Positions 47,802 through 57,790 of a stretch of 64,000 nucleotides of DNA are shown in pieces. The position numbers and the translations under genes are program-made. This DNA is from Annona cherimola. Its lineage: Eukaryota > Streptophyta > Magnoliopsida > Magnoliales > Annonaceae. Each line of letters opens with the position of its first letter. Position 1 is the stretch's first letter. The notes below the pieces were generated by a model. It had not been told where the DNA came from and ran no database searches. It saw only the letters and a program-made list of their open reading frames with translations. The stretch covers positions 61,929,174-61,993,173 of the forward strand of contig CM059975.1 of assembly GCA_030490835.1 (NCBI GenBank), read 5' to 3'.

Positions 47802-47862
47802 GATTTATTTCCTTATTTTTCAGACATGTTTTAAGGCAAAGGCAAACAATGAATGGTTCATG
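47782..47862 (+). promoter_or_regulatory. Gag-pol junction
   Basis: The gag stop (47799-47801) is overlapped by the pol frame, which is open from 47782. A pyrimidine-rich stretch ending in ttatttttcag (47813-47823) lies between the gag stop and the first conserved Pol residues. Copy D has the same order and the same +1 offset (63530-63595). Expression could use +1 frameshifting or splicing. The sequence alone does not decide. Confidence 0.55.
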
Positions 47863-50800
47863 GATAGCGGTTGTTCAAGGCATATGACCGGTGAAAGAAG
47901 TTTGTTTCATAAACTTAAGCCTTGCAACGATGGAATGGTTGCCTTTGGAAATAATGAAAAAGGTAAAATTAAAGGTAAAGGAAATATACTTAGTACCTCA
48001 AATGCATGCATGGAAGATGTTTTGTTTGTTGAAGGACTCAAACACAATTTAATGAGTATTAGCCAATTATGTGATAAAGGATATAAAGTTGTGTTTGAAT
48101 CATCTATATGTAATGTATTTGATGGAGAACATATCATGTTTAGTGGTAAACGACATGGAAATGTTTATTTGGTTTCACTTGATGAATTGAATGGTCAATG
48201 TCTTATGGCCATTGATAATGATCCATGGGTTTGGCATAAAAGGCTTGGACATGTAAACATGGGAAATATAAAGACCCTTTGGAAAAAGAATTTGGTAGAA
48301 GGATTACCAAAGTTGAAATATGACAAAGACAAAATTTGCAAGGCATGTCAATTATCAAAACAACCCAAGATGCCTTTCTCTACCAAAAAGGAAATTTCCA
48401 CCACAAAGCCACTTGAATTACTACATATGGATCTATACGGGCCATCCGACATTCTAACCATTGGTGGAAAGAAATATGTATTTGTCATAGTTGATGATTT
48501 TTCAAGATTCACTTGGATAATTCTCTTAGCTAGTAAAGATGAAGCCTTCTCTATGTTTGCAACTTTTGTGAATTTGGTGCAAAATGAAAAACAGAGTACT
48601 ATTGTGACCATAAGAAGCGATCATGGTGGCGAATTTGAAAACAAACGATTCATGGAATTTCGTAATGAAAAAGGAATTCACCACACATTTTCTGCACCAA
48701 GAACTCCACAACAAAATGGAGTAGTTGAAAGGAAAAATAGAACTATACAAGAGATGGCTAGAACTATGCTAAATGAGAGCAATCTATCCAAGAAATTTTG
48801 GGGTGAAGCTGTGAGTACAGCTTGTCATGTTTTGAATCGTGTTACCATTCGAGCAATCTTGAAAAAGACTCCATATGAACTTTGGAAAGGAAGGAAACCA
48901 AATATATCTTATTTTCATGTTTTTGGATGTACATGTTATGTTTTAAACAATGGAAAAGTCAACTTGGGAAAATTAGATGCCAAAAGTGATGAGGCTATAT
49001 TCCTTGGTTATTCATCAAATAGCAAAGCATATAGAGTATTCAATAAACGAAATCAAGTTGTAGAAGAATCCATACATGTTGTATTTGATGAATTTAACCA
49101 AACTCCGAGAAAGGAGGATGAACTAAGTGATGCAGATGAGACGAAAGGCAAAGAACAACCAAAGGAACTCGAGCTCAAGCCAGAAAATCCAGAGGAGGAA
49201 GAGGTAAGTGAAGGTAATGAATCTTACAAACCTCCAACTGATTTAAAGTTTAAAAATGCCCATCCAATTGAACAAGTTATTGGAAACATATATGAAGGAG
49301 TAAAAACTAGAAGATCAAAACAAAACGTTTATGGCCAATATGCGTTTGTATCGAAAATTGAACCAAATACCATTGAACAAGCTCTTAATGATGAAAATTG
49401 GGTTATTTCAATGCAAGAAGAGCTAAATCAATTCGAAAGAAACAATGTATGGCATTTAGTTCCTAGACCAAACAATCATACAGTCATTGGTACAAAATGG
49501 GTATTTAGGAACAAATTAGACGAAAGCGGTCTTGTAATTAGAAACAAGGCAAGATTAGTAGCCAAAGGGTATTCCCAAGAAGAAGGAATTGATTTTGAAG
49601 AATCGTATGCACCCGTGGCTAGATTAGAAGCCATACGTATCTTATTAGCATTCGCCTCACATATGAATTTCAAATTGTTCCAAATGGATGTGAAGAGTGC
49701 ATTTTTGAATGGCTATTTGAATGAAGAAGTATATGTTGAACAACCTCCTGGTTTTGAAGATAAGGATCAATCAAAATATGTGTATAAATTGACCAAAGCA
49801 CTATATGGATTAAAACAAGCTCCAAGAGCTTGGTATGAAAGGTTGAACAAATTCTTGATTGATCATGAATTTCAAAGAGGGAAAGTAGACACTACTTTGT
49901 TCATCAAATATGAAAATAGCAATATTTTAATTGTACAAATTTATGTAGATGACATAATCTTCGGTGCTACTGACGAAAATCTATGCCAAGAATTTTCTAA
50001 GATTATGCAGAATGAATTCGAAATGAGCATGATGGGAGAATTAAATTTCTTCCTTGGACTACAAATCAAGCAACAAAGTGAAGGAATATTTCTGAACCAG
50101 TCCAAGTATGTCAAAGAGATGCTCAAGAAATTTGGAATGCAGAATAGCAAAGGGGCAAACACTCCAATGAGCTCTACAATCAAGATCGACACAGACGAAA
50201 ACGGTAAAAGTATCGATCAAAAGCTCTATAGAAGCATGATTGGATCTTTGCTTTATTTAACTGCTTCTAGACCCGATATCTTATTCAGTGTTTGTATGTG
50301 CTCTAGATTTCAAGCATGTCCCAAAGAATCACATCTACTTGCTGTAAAAAGAATTTTTAAATATTTGATGAAAACTACAAACCTTGGACTATGGTATCCA
50401 AAAGGGTCAACCTTTGATCTAATCGGCTATTCGGATGCAGACTTTGCCGGATATAAAGTAGATAGAAAAAGTACCAGTGGAACTTGTCAATTTCTTGGAC
50501 ATATGCTAGTTTCATGGCATTCAAGAAAACAAACAAGTGTTGCACTATCTACTGCGGAAGCCGAATACATAGCCGCCGGTAGTTGTTGTGCCCAATTACT
50601 TTGGATGAAACAGCAATTAAAGGATTATGGTATTGATTATGTTGATATTCCTATTAGATGTGATAATACAAGTGCAATTTGTTTGACTAAAAATCCTGTA
50701 TTGCATTCTAGAACCAAACATATTGATGTGAGACATCATTTTATTCGTGAACATGTTGAAAATCATGATGTGTGCTTAGAATATGTGAAAACAGAAGACC

Positions 50801-50886
50801 AAATTGCTGATATCTTTACCAAACCTCTAGCCAAAGATTCATTTTATAAGATTAGGAATGATATGGGGATGATAGAGCTTAACTAG
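47860..50886 (+). CDS. pol: Sirevirus-like Pol polyprotein (PR-INT-RT-RNase H)
   Basis: Pol is cleaved into protease, integrase, reverse transcriptase and RNase H, acting in the cytoplasmic particle and then the nucleus. The first ATG gives 1,008 residues, but the frame is open from 47782 and includes [10 protein letters not shown], so the true N-terminus is probably upstream. The protease active site is DSGC at residues 2-5. The zinc module WHKRLGHVN is near residue 125. The integrase triad is D191, D254, E290 (D-D-35-E). The RT catalytic motif YVDD is at 695-698. RNase H shows the SDADFAG block, [10 protein letters not shown] and the DNTSAI block. All catalytic residues are present and there is no internal stop. 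It follows the gag end with a short +1-frame overlap. Confidence 0.95.
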   Translation: MDSGCSRHMTGERSLFHKLKPCNDGMVAFGNNEKGKIKGKGNILSTSNACMEDVLFVEGLKHNLMSISQLCDKGYKVVFESSICNVFDGEHIMFSGKRHGNVYLVSLDELNGQCLMAIDNDPWVWHKRLGHVNMGNIKTLWKKNLVEGLPKLKYDKDKICKACQLSKQPKMPFSTKKEISTTKPLELLHMDLYGPSDILTIGGKKYVFVIVDDFSRFTWIILLASKDEAFSMFATFVNLVQNEKQSTIVTIRSDHGGEFENKRFMEFRNEKGIHHTFSAPRTPQQNGVVERKNRTIQEMARTMLNESNLSKKFWGEAVSTACHVLNRVTIRAILKKTPYELWKGRKPNISYFHVFGCTCYVLNNGKVNLGKLDAKSDEAIFLGYSSNSKAYRVFNKRNQVVEESIHVVFDEFNQTPRKEDELSDADETKGKEQPKELELKPENPEEEEVSEGNESYKPPTDLKFKNAHPIEQVIGNIYEGVKTRRSKQNVYGQYAFVSKIEPNTIEQALNDENWVISMQEELNQFERNNVWHLVPRPNNHTVIGTKWVFRNKLDESGLVIRNKARLVAKGYSQEEGIDFEESYAPVARLEAIRILLAFASHMNFKLFQMDVKSAFLNGYLNEEVYVEQPPGFEDKDQSKYVYKLTKALYGLKQAPRAWYERLNKFLIDHEFQRGKVDTTLFIKYENSNILIVQIYVDDIIFGATDENLCQEFSKIMQNEFEMSMMGELNFFLGLQIKQQSEGIFLNQSKYVKEMLKKFGMQNSKGANTPMSSTIKIDTDENGKSIDQKLYRSMIGSLLYLTASRPDILFSVCMCSRFQACPKESHLLAVKRIFKYLMKTTNLGLWYPKGSTFDLIGYSDADFAGYKVDRKSTSGTCQFLGHMLVSWHSRKQTSVALSTAEAEYIAAGSCCAQLLWMKQQLKDYGIDYVDIPIRCDNTSAICLTKNPVLHSRTKHIDVRHHFIREHVENHDVCLEYVKTEDQIADIFTKPLAKDSFYKIRNDMGMIELN

Positions 50887-50920
50887 GAAAAATTCATAAG
50901 AAAATTAAATTGGAAAATGT

Positions 50921-51080
50921 CAAGTCGATGAGTCAAGTCGACTCCAGGGACGCCAGGTCGACTCCGCTTTAGAAGCGAAGTCGACTCCGCTAGGGTCGAA
51001 GTCGACTCCGCCTCCAGGCGAAGTCGACTCCAGAAGGACCGAAGTCGACTTCGCCTAGGGCAAGTCGACTCCGCGCGCGA
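50921..51080 (+). promoter_or_regulatory. GTCGAC-rich leader of the third ORF
   Basis: Seven GTCGAC palindromes occur within about 155 bp between the pol stop and the third ORF, mostly as 'gaagtcgactccgc'. 51081-51342 is then a C/T-rich stretch ('ttcctctcc', 'ctcctccggc') before the ORF start. The position is conserved in copy A. Confidence 0.7.
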
Positions 51081-51342
51081 CGTTTCGCATTCGGCCGACT
51101 TCTCTTCTTATTTCTTCTTTCCTCTATTCTTTCTTCCTCATTTTTCCGGCCTCCCTGTTTTCTTTTTCTCCTCCGGCGACTGCAACTCTTGTTCTTCTGT
51201 CTTTCCTCTCCAATCTTCCGGCATTTTTCCTCCTCCTTCATCTCCGGCAAATCCCTTTCTCTCTCAAGTTTTCTTCTCCATTTTCTCTACTCCTCTCCAT
51301 TTTCCTCTCTCACAGATTCCAAACTCCAAAACTCCCATCTCA

Positions 51343-52932
51343 ATGGCCCCGAGGAAAGCCGTCTCCAAACCGTCAAAAAGGCCTGTGCCTAGACCTCCCA
51401 CATCTCACACTGAGGAAGAAATCCCTAGGAGAGCTAGGACACCTGCAAAACGGGTTCGAGAAGAACCCTCAACTTCTACGGGTAGAAGGGTTCGGTTCCA
51501 AACTTCTACTCACACATCGGAACAAGCTACAAGGTCGGAAAGCCAACCGCATGCCCAAGCTTCACAGAGCACACACTCCGGAGCAAGCAGAAGGGGTACT
51601 GCGGCAACGGGCAAAACTCAAGTTTTGAAGATGCCCACTACATACTTCAGAACCGAAATCAATCACGGCCGGTTCTACAAGAACTTCTATGAACGAAAGG
51701 TATTCATACCAAAAATCATAGATTTCAAATTTTTGAAAGATTATGGGTCCGACATAGAAGACCTATTGGATTTTCAAGGATGGACCAAATTACTCAAAGA
51801 GGATGACAAGGTCTATCCAGATCTTACCAGAATATTTTACTATGAATGGGATGAAGAAAATTTTGGCACACATGTCAAAGAAGTAGATATAGATTTTGGA
51901 ATCGGGTTAAGTCCAAGCCAAACCAGAGCAATGAGTCATTTAGGACAGATACTTGGAGTCCCTTTCATCGAAGAGCCTTTTCCGGAAGATCTTACCATGG
52001 ATCAGATATATAATCAGCTCACCCGGAGTAACAAGTATCACTCGGGGATCAAGTTTCTTCGATACATGGATTTGTCACCCAGACTTCGGGTATTAAGGCT
52101 TCTCATTGCTCATTGCATCTACCCCAAAGGTGGTGGTAGAAATCAGTTAAACCCACAAGAAGCTGGAATCTTATGGAAGGTAGCAAACAAAGTCAAAGTG
52201 AGTCTACCTAAATTATTTCTAGAAGCCTTGGCAAGTCGAAAGGATAATCCAAGGGGCGTCCTTCCTTACGGCACTTGGATCACAAAGATCCTTGAACATT
52301 TTGAAGTGGACATTGAAGGCGAGCCATTCGAAGTGCTCAAGTCCACAAATGCAATCAACAAGGCACTAATTCAGAGGATGAAAATCAATGTACTTGAACT
52401 CCGACCCGATGCTCCAGAAGAAGAGCATCAAGAGGACCAAGCACAAGCTGAGGGGGAGCAACCTCCCGAAGCACCGGCTGCTCCAGAAGAGCCACCATCA
52501 CCTCAATCCCACGGCTCCTACTCCCCACAAGGATCCGTTGCACGAGAACGGGTACCTCCAACCGCTTCTGAGGAGGTCACCCTAAGGAATCTCAAAGATG
52601 AAATCATTGCCATGAAGGCAGAAATGGGCTATCAAGAAAACCGGATGACAAGTCTTGTCACCGGTGTCCTTAATGCGATTGAAGATATGCATTCCCGACA
52701 AGATAGAATCGAGCGGGAAATGCGTAAAATCCGATATCATCTTGCATCAGGCCATCATAAGAAGAGACCAATGCCTGAACTCGATCCCTACGAGTCGGGT
52801 TCAGTTCATAGAGAGGCAACTCCCGATCACGCTTCTCTTGTTTACTCCTCGGCCCATCATTGTCCCATCAAACCTATTCCATATCCGATTTCTCAATTTC
52901 AATTCATCAAATCATTATTTTTGCTTGATTGA
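51343..52932 (+). CDS. Third ORF (529 aa), putative plant transposon protein-like
   Basis: Function unknown. It lies where some Sireviruses carry an env-like ORF. Residues 1-90 are basic and rich in Pro, Ser, Thr and Arg. A conserved core at about 95-350 includes the YFRTEINHGRFYKNFYERKV block, the LRVLRLLIAHCIYPKGG block and the RGVLPYGTWITKILEHF block. In style this core resembles the domain called 'putative plant transposon protein' (Transposase_32 type). The family name is from memory and unchecked. Residues ~355-400 are Pro/Glu-rich, and ~410-478 look like a coiled coil. I see no signal peptide, no transmembrane helix and no Cys-rich ectodomain, so I do not call it an envelope. A tract aaaaaggggga follows its stop directly. 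Confidence 0.85.
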   Translation: MAPRKAVSKPSKRPVPRPPTSHTEEEIPRRARTPAKRVREEPSTSTGRRVRFQTSTHTSEQATRSESQPHAQASQSTHSGASRRGTAATGKTQVLKMPTTYFRTEINHGRFYKNFYERKVFIPKIIDFKFLKDYGSDIEDLLDFQGWTKLLKEDDKVYPDLTRIFYYEWDEENFGTHVKEVDIDFGIGLSPSQTRAMSHLGQILGVPFIEEPFPEDLTMDQIYNQLTRSNKYHSGIKFLRYMDLSPRLRVLRLLIAHCIYPKGGGRNQLNPQEAGILWKVANKVKVSLPKLFLEALASRKDNPRGVLPYGTWITKILEHFEVDIEGEPFEVLKSTNAINKALIQRMKINVLELRPDAPEEEHQEDQAQAEGEQPPEAPAAPEEPPSPQSHGSYSPQGSVARERVPPTASEEVTLRNLKDEIIAMKAEMGYQENRMTSLVTGVLNAIEDMHSRQDRIEREMRKIRYHLASGHHKKRPMPELDPYESGSVHREATPDHASLVYSSAHHCPIKPIPYPISQFQFIKSLFLLD

Positions 52933-52934
52933 CA

Positions 52935-52947
52935 AAAAGGGGGAGAT
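52935..52947 (+). promoter_or_regulatory. Internal polypurine tract
   Basis: aaaaagggggaga just after the third-ORF stop, a near copy of the LTR-proximal tract. Such duplicates are typical of Sireviruses. Confidence 0.7.
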
Positions 52948-53330
52948 AGAATAGGAATTGAGTTGAAAGTTTTTTTAAGTTTTGGGTTGGGTACATTGTA
53001 TTTAAGGTTTCATTTATGCTTTAATTTTTGTTCTCTGTAATGAAACTTCATATATACATATATGAAAAGATGTTTTATTGGTTTATGATTGATATGATTG
53101 ATATATTTGATAAGTGATTGCAATTTTTATAAATACAAAGTATTCTTAATGATTAATACTCAATATATGGCTTGAAAGGTATTCAAGCATATTCTATGCC
53201 AAAATGACTAATGTTCTGAAAAAGTTCTCAACTCTAAATTATATGTTCAAGAAATATACTCTGTTTTCTCAAATGAACATGTTTGAATTTTTGAAAGGTA
53301 TCAACTCAAAATGAAGTTTTGTCAATCATC
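52948..53330 (+). other. 3' untranslated region between the two polypurine tracts
   Basis: A+T-rich and non-coding, containing 'tatatacatatatgaaaaga'-type words. It corresponds to 13854-14135 of copy A. Confidence 0.6.
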
Positions 53331-53344
53331 AAAAAGGGGGAGAT
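53331..53344 (+). promoter_or_regulatory. Polypurine tract next to the 3' LTR
   Basis: aaaaagggggagat immediately before TGTTGG, the plus-strand primer site. Confidence 0.92.
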
Positions 53345-55177
53345 TGTTGGAAACAATGTTCAAAATAAAACAAATTGGCCAAGGATTGAGTTTTGATGAT
53401 TAACAAGAACTAGTTTGAGTATATATATATATGACTAATATGTTTGCCAAGTGTTTAAGGAAAGCAGAGAAGTCAAGTCGATCTTCGAGTCGACTTGAAC
53501 TTAGACTTGGGAGTGAAGTCGATAGTGAAGTCGACTCCACTAACGACTCCAAACAAGCCAAAACTGGACAAAGTTGAAAATGGAATTCTGACGAGTGAAG
53601 TCGCAAGCCAAGTCGACTCCACATACGACTTGGGTAGTCAAGTCGCATACGAAGTCGACTCCAGAATCGACTTCGAAGTACACAAAAATGTCCAGCGTTG
53701 AAATCTGGCTCCCGAAGATGCGAAGTCGCAGACGAAGTCGACTCCAAGTGCGACTTGGGCGAAGTCGCAAACCAGGTCGACTCCAACTTCGACTTGAGAA
53801 GTTTTGAAGTCCAAGATGAAGATTCAAGCATATCCAAGACATCCATTTGAAGTTTCTCACATACAAATGAGCTTTAAAGACTATTCTTAAAGTGACTTAA
53901 GATCAAAGCAAGAATCCAAGTTCAAGTTCAAATCAAGTCTATCAAGCTCAAAGCAAATCTTCAAGCTAGTTTCCAAATGGAGTAAAAACCAAGTCATGAA
54001 GACCAAGTGAGTCCAAAGCAAAGCAAGGAACATACATATATTGTGCAAGAACTCAAAGCTTTCAAATGGTTTGCAAGATTCAAGACATCTCAAGAAGATC
54101 AAGGCGTTTCTGCAATAGACCAAGCCAAGTCGCAACCCAAGTCGACTTCAGGATCGACTTGAGTTGAAGTCTGAAAGCCAAGTCGACCCAAGTCTCAGAC
54201 TTGAGTTTCTGAAGAACCCAAGTCGCAGGCCAAGTCGACTCCATGTACGACTTGGAAGCCAAGTCGCAGGCCAAGTCGACTTCATCTTCGACTTGGAGTA
54301 TAACGGTCAAATTTTTGACCGTTGGAGTTCATTTATTGCACGCCAACTACTTCTACAACGTTCATATTTTCCTCAATCTATAAAAGGACATTCAAATGAA
54401 CGTAAGAAGAACAAGAGACACTACTAAAAAGATCAAAGAGAGAAAAGAAGTGCAAGAAAGACTTTCAAATACCTTTTCTCCATATTTGAGTGTTTCAAAG
54501 GAAGAAAGAGCTTCAAACTGCAAGTTGCTTCAACAATCATCATTCAAGCTACTTTTGATTTCTTCCTCGAGCTCAAAACTGCCTACACAAATCTGTAAAG
54601 TGTAGTTTTTATTCATTTCTTTATTTGGTTGTATAAATCTTGATTTAGCTTGGGTAGCTAAGATCAAGTGTATGCAAAGTAGGGTGTGATTGGAGTGAGA
54701 CTCATCACCTACTTGTGCAAGTGATTGAATATGCCCCCTAGAGCTTTGAATCTAGAAGAGAGCAAGTGGCTCTAGTTGTATATGCCCCCTAGAGCTTTGA
54801 ATCTAGAAGAGAGCAAGTGGCTCTAGTTGTATATGCCCCCTAGAGCTTTGAATCTAGAAGAGAGCAAGTGGCTCTAGTTGTGTATGCCCCCTAGAGCTTT
54901 GAATCTAGAAGAGAGCGGTGACTCTAAGTGTATTCGTGGAATACATAGTGGAACCCAAGTCACAACGGAGTGTGAGCTTGGAAGAGTGGAGTAGGGAAGG
55001 TTTGCCCGAACCACTATAAATCTTGTGTTCTACTGCTTTATCTTATTTGCTCTCCATTTGCTTAAAAAGGGGATTAACTTTTTCAAGGGGTTAAGATATT
55101 TGAAATTATCAAAGAAATTTTAAAGAACCCAATTCACCCCTCCCCTCTTGGGTTTAGCCATCAACTCGGGACCAACA
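53345..55177 (+). repeat. 3' LTR of the full-length element
   Basis: Same length as the 5' LTR (1,833 bp). The only difference I found is c at 54024 instead of a at 44797. It includes the palindrome array (53463-54296), TATA (54379-54386) and the four 51-bp units (54730-54927). Confidence 0.96.
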
Positions 55178-55597
55178 GCTTGAACCACTATATATTATTG
55201 TCACTTGCGTGGTTTGATTACTTGCATTTTATATTCTATTTACACCCTCTCATTCTATCTTTTAACACGTTTCATCAAGGGGATTAAACTTACAAGGGAT
55301 TAAGTTTTAAATTTACCAAAGAATTTTCAAAAACTAAATTCATCCATCCCCTCTTGGGTTTGGTATAACCTCGGGACCAATATATTTAACATATGTATCA
55401 ATTTTTACTATTTTTGGAGGTTTTTATATATTTTTATTAGTAATTTAAAAATTCAAAAAAATATCTAAAAATATCCAAAAATGGTAAAAATTGATACACA
55501 TGTTAAATACACTTATATTAACAATTGTGTGAAAAAAGTTTCAAAAAAATTTAAAAAAAGGGGTTTGCACCCAGTGCATTGAATCAATTACCATCAT

Positions 55598-56219
55598 AGA
55601 GGGTGTGTTCGTCATTCCATGAAATATGTGAATATAAAACTTTTCATTTCCTGTAATATCATATTTTTAATCATTTCTTCACGTTTGCTATATAACTATT
55701 TTACTTTTTAACTACTTCCCTACTACTACCTATATAATTGATCTATTTATTTTAACTTTTTCTTTGCTATACTTTTATCCTATCAATTACTTTTTCTGTC
55801 CCAAAAACTTTTATACCAAAACTTTTTTTAATAAAATTTTTATGTCCCCTAGACCTTATGGATCTCTTGGCGCATGTCAACCACTGTTAATCATTTTCAA
55901 TTCATCTGTATATCACCCAATGTTTTGAAAAGTGGACCAGTCGATGAACCGTTTTCATCACTAGTTTCCAATTCTTCCAATTAAGCTAGTGTGAACCAGT
56001 GATTAAAATACTGTTGATCCGGAAAATCTAGCGAACTACAACATGGGTGGTTTATAGTCTAACCGTGTGGTTCAATTCTTAAAAAAGTAGCACCACCACT
56101 TGTATGTTTGGCCACCTATGTACACACATTTTTTAATGTAAAACATACTTACACACGTTAACCTCGCCAATGTTCTTAATTTTGTTTACCAACATCGACC
56201 ATGAATCACGGGCAAGTCA
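55598..56219. other. Intergenic DNA upstream of the methyltransferase gene
   Basis: 55599-55810 is related to the MITE-like terminus at 30572-30780. 55915-56090 ('gaaaagtggaccagtcgatg', 'tgaaccagtgatt') may be a decayed relative of the 'ACCGGTTC' repeat. No gene seen. Confidence 0.45.
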
Positions 56220-56223
56220 TATC

Positions 56224-56225
56224 AA

Positions 56226-56258
<33 letters not shown>
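56224..56258. repeat. (AAT)n microsatellite
   Basis: About eleven uninterrupted AAT/ATA triplets roughly 140 bp upstream of the methyltransferase start. Length variation here could affect promoter spacing. Confidence 0.95.
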
Positions 56259-56319
56259 CACAGGCAAGCCTCGCTAGATGGTTAGCTAATGGCGTGTAAT
56301 TAATTAGCTTGGATGTTTC

Positions 56320-56334
56320 TATATATATATATGT
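56320..56334 (+). promoter_or_regulatory. Probable TATA box of the methyltransferase gene
   Basis: ctatatatatatatg lies about 70-80 bp upstream of the likely start codon, the expected spacing for a plant promoter with a short 5' leader. Confidence 0.5.
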
Positions 56335-56399
56335 TCTTGCATTCGTGATCATGCATGTATCAGCAAGAGCAACTGCTATATATCTTAGAAACATATAAG

Positions 56400-56468
56400 A
56401 TGAATATGGTGGTATTTATGAATGGCGGAGACGGGCCGAATAGCTACGCCCACAACTCCAAGCATCAG
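56400..56468 (+). CDS. SABATH exon 1 (23 codons)
   Basis: It encodes the N-terminal MNGGDGPNSYAHNSKHQ segment. The SYAxNSxxQ block holds residues that contact SAM and the substrate carboxylate, and the final Gln is conserved. The start at 56400 gives the family's usual spacing. ATG 56406 would also do, and ATG 56355 adds 15 unlikely residues. The donor is CATCAG|GTTCGC. Intron 1 (56469-56695) ends in ttattgcag. Confidence 0.85.
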
Positions 56469-56695
56469 GTTCGCCATTTCTCCCCTGCTTTTGGGGGCAA
56501 GCATGCACACACGAATCTTCGTCAGAGGAGACCACGTCTAAAATTTTGCATGCATACAGATGTAGTTGAGCAGAGATTGATATTTCCAAGGATTGATTTG
56601 TATCGATTTTCATTTTTTACTTTTGTTCTTTATTATTTATAATAAAAAAATATTTCATTATATTTTATATTACCAAGCTTTTGTGGTTATTGCAG

Positions 56696-57391
56696 GGTGA
56701 TGTTGTGGAGCAAGTGAAGGCCTTGATCAGCGATCTCATCACCAAGATACTCCAAATTAGGCTTGGGCGGCATTCGAATGCCACGACCACCAATCACACC
56801 ATCTTCCGCATTGCTGATCTTGGATGCTCCAGCGGCTCTAACGCCATCTCTGTCCTCCAAATCATAGTTGAAGCGGTAGAGCTCACCTATAAGTCTGCCC
56901 TGGGCCTAACTGCCAGCTCCCTCCACCTCCCTGAATTCCAACTCTTCTTCAATGACAACGTCTCTAATGATTTCAACACACTCTTCAGATCCCTTCCCTT
57001 GGATTGCCGCTACTTCGTCGCTGGCGTGCCCGGAACATTCCACGGCCATCTCTTTCCCAAGGCCACCATCGACATCTTCCACTCCTCATTTGCGCTGAAT
57101 TGGCTATCGAAGGTGCCAGAAGAGGTGCTTGATCGGAAGTCGGATGCATGGAATGGAGGTAGAATTTCCTACGCAGGTGCAGGTGTAAAAGAGGCTGTGG
57201 TGGAGGCCTACTTAGCTCAGTTTAGCAAGGACGTGGACTGCTTTCTCAGTGCAAGGGCTGTGGAGATGGCCGATCAAGGGCTGATGTTCCTCCTCCTTCC
57301 ATGCCGTCGAGATGAGATCCACCCATCTGAGTCCCTCTTCGAGGTTGTCTTCAGCTGCTTGGGCTCATGCCTGAATGACATGGTTAATCAG
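56696..57391 (+). CDS. SABATH exon 2 (232 codons)
   Basis: It carries the SAM-binding motif IADLGCSSGSN (residues 62-72, acidic D64), with Ser where the family usually has Pro. It also holds the FFNDNVSNDFNTLFRSLP loop (107-124), YFVAGVPGTFHGHLFP (129-144) and the substrate-pocket segment HSSFALNWLSKVP (152-164). There Asn158 precedes the conserved Trp159, a position usually His or Met. WNGGRISYAGAG, the AQFSKDVDCFL block and the LGSCLNDMV block follow. No stop or frameshift. The donor is AATCAG|GTAGGT. G+C content is clearly higher than the surroundings, as expected of a real exon. Confidence 0.93.
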
Positions 57392-57790
57392 GTAGGTAAA
57401 TATGGTACATTGATTGCAACCCATGTGTCTATGCACTTGCATGGTTATTTTAATAAATGTAAACTATTTGTAACATTCATCCGTATATATACATATAGAA
57501 AGAGAACAATTCAGGTGTAGACACCATAGTTCAAAATGTGTCCCACACATATTAAAATTTTATGATTCTTTATGCAATCATTTATCCATATAAAAACAAT
57601 ATATTAGATGCTTTAGATGTTGAGAAAATAATTTTAAAATGGATATTTACATCAAATTATTTTATTAAGTTGATTTTGTATTATTTTCAGATGGGTCCCA
57701 TGCACATCCAAGTTGGATGAAAATTGGTACGCTAATAAATGAATAATTGTAAATATAATTGGTGGGTAGATTTTCCATTAATGATTGAGT

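Larger units (their letters stand above)
44118..55177 (+). mobile_element. Full-length Sirevirus-like Ty1/copia element, 11.06 kb
   Basis: It has two 1,833-bp LTRs, a perfect target duplication GCTTG (44113-44117 and 55178-55182), an initiator-Met PBS, gag, pol, a third ORF, two polypurine tracts and palindrome-rich LTRs. Element size, long LTRs, extra 3' ORF, multiple polypurine tracts and palindromic LTR repeats together fit the Sirevirus (SIRE/Maximus) lineage. The LTRs differ at a single site that I found (44797 a versus 54024 c), which means a very young insertion. Gag carries one in-frame stop, so it may not be autonomous. Confidence 0.96.
43087..55382 (+). mobile_element. Sirevirus-like solo LTR, split by a full-length element
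   Basis: Segments 43087-44117 and 55183-55382 join into a ~1.23-kb LTR that starts TGTTGATC and ends ..ctcgggaccaata. It is flanked by TATTT (43082-43086 and 55383-55387). It shares the block order of the inner LTR ('ttttgatgattaacaa', GTCGAC motifs, 'gaatctagaagagagc', 'ggaagagtggaataagg', 'cccctcttgggttt') but is clearly diverged. No internal region belongs to it. Confidence 0.8.
43013..55597. mobile_element. Foldback MITE split by a nest of insertions
   Basis: The left arm (43013-43086: 'aatgcacccgggtga', 'cacacaattgttaatcta') and the right part (55383-55597: 'aacatatgtatcaattttta', 'acaattgtgtg', 'tgcacccagtgcatt') form one inverted-repeat element once 43087-55382 is removed. It matches the MITE at 1886-2276 in its terminal and internal words. 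This is the oldest layer of the nest. Confidence 0.75.

Noticed and set aside
51343..52932. Envelope protein call for the third ORF
   Set aside because: No signal peptide, transmembrane segment or Cys pattern is visible; only the position is env-like.
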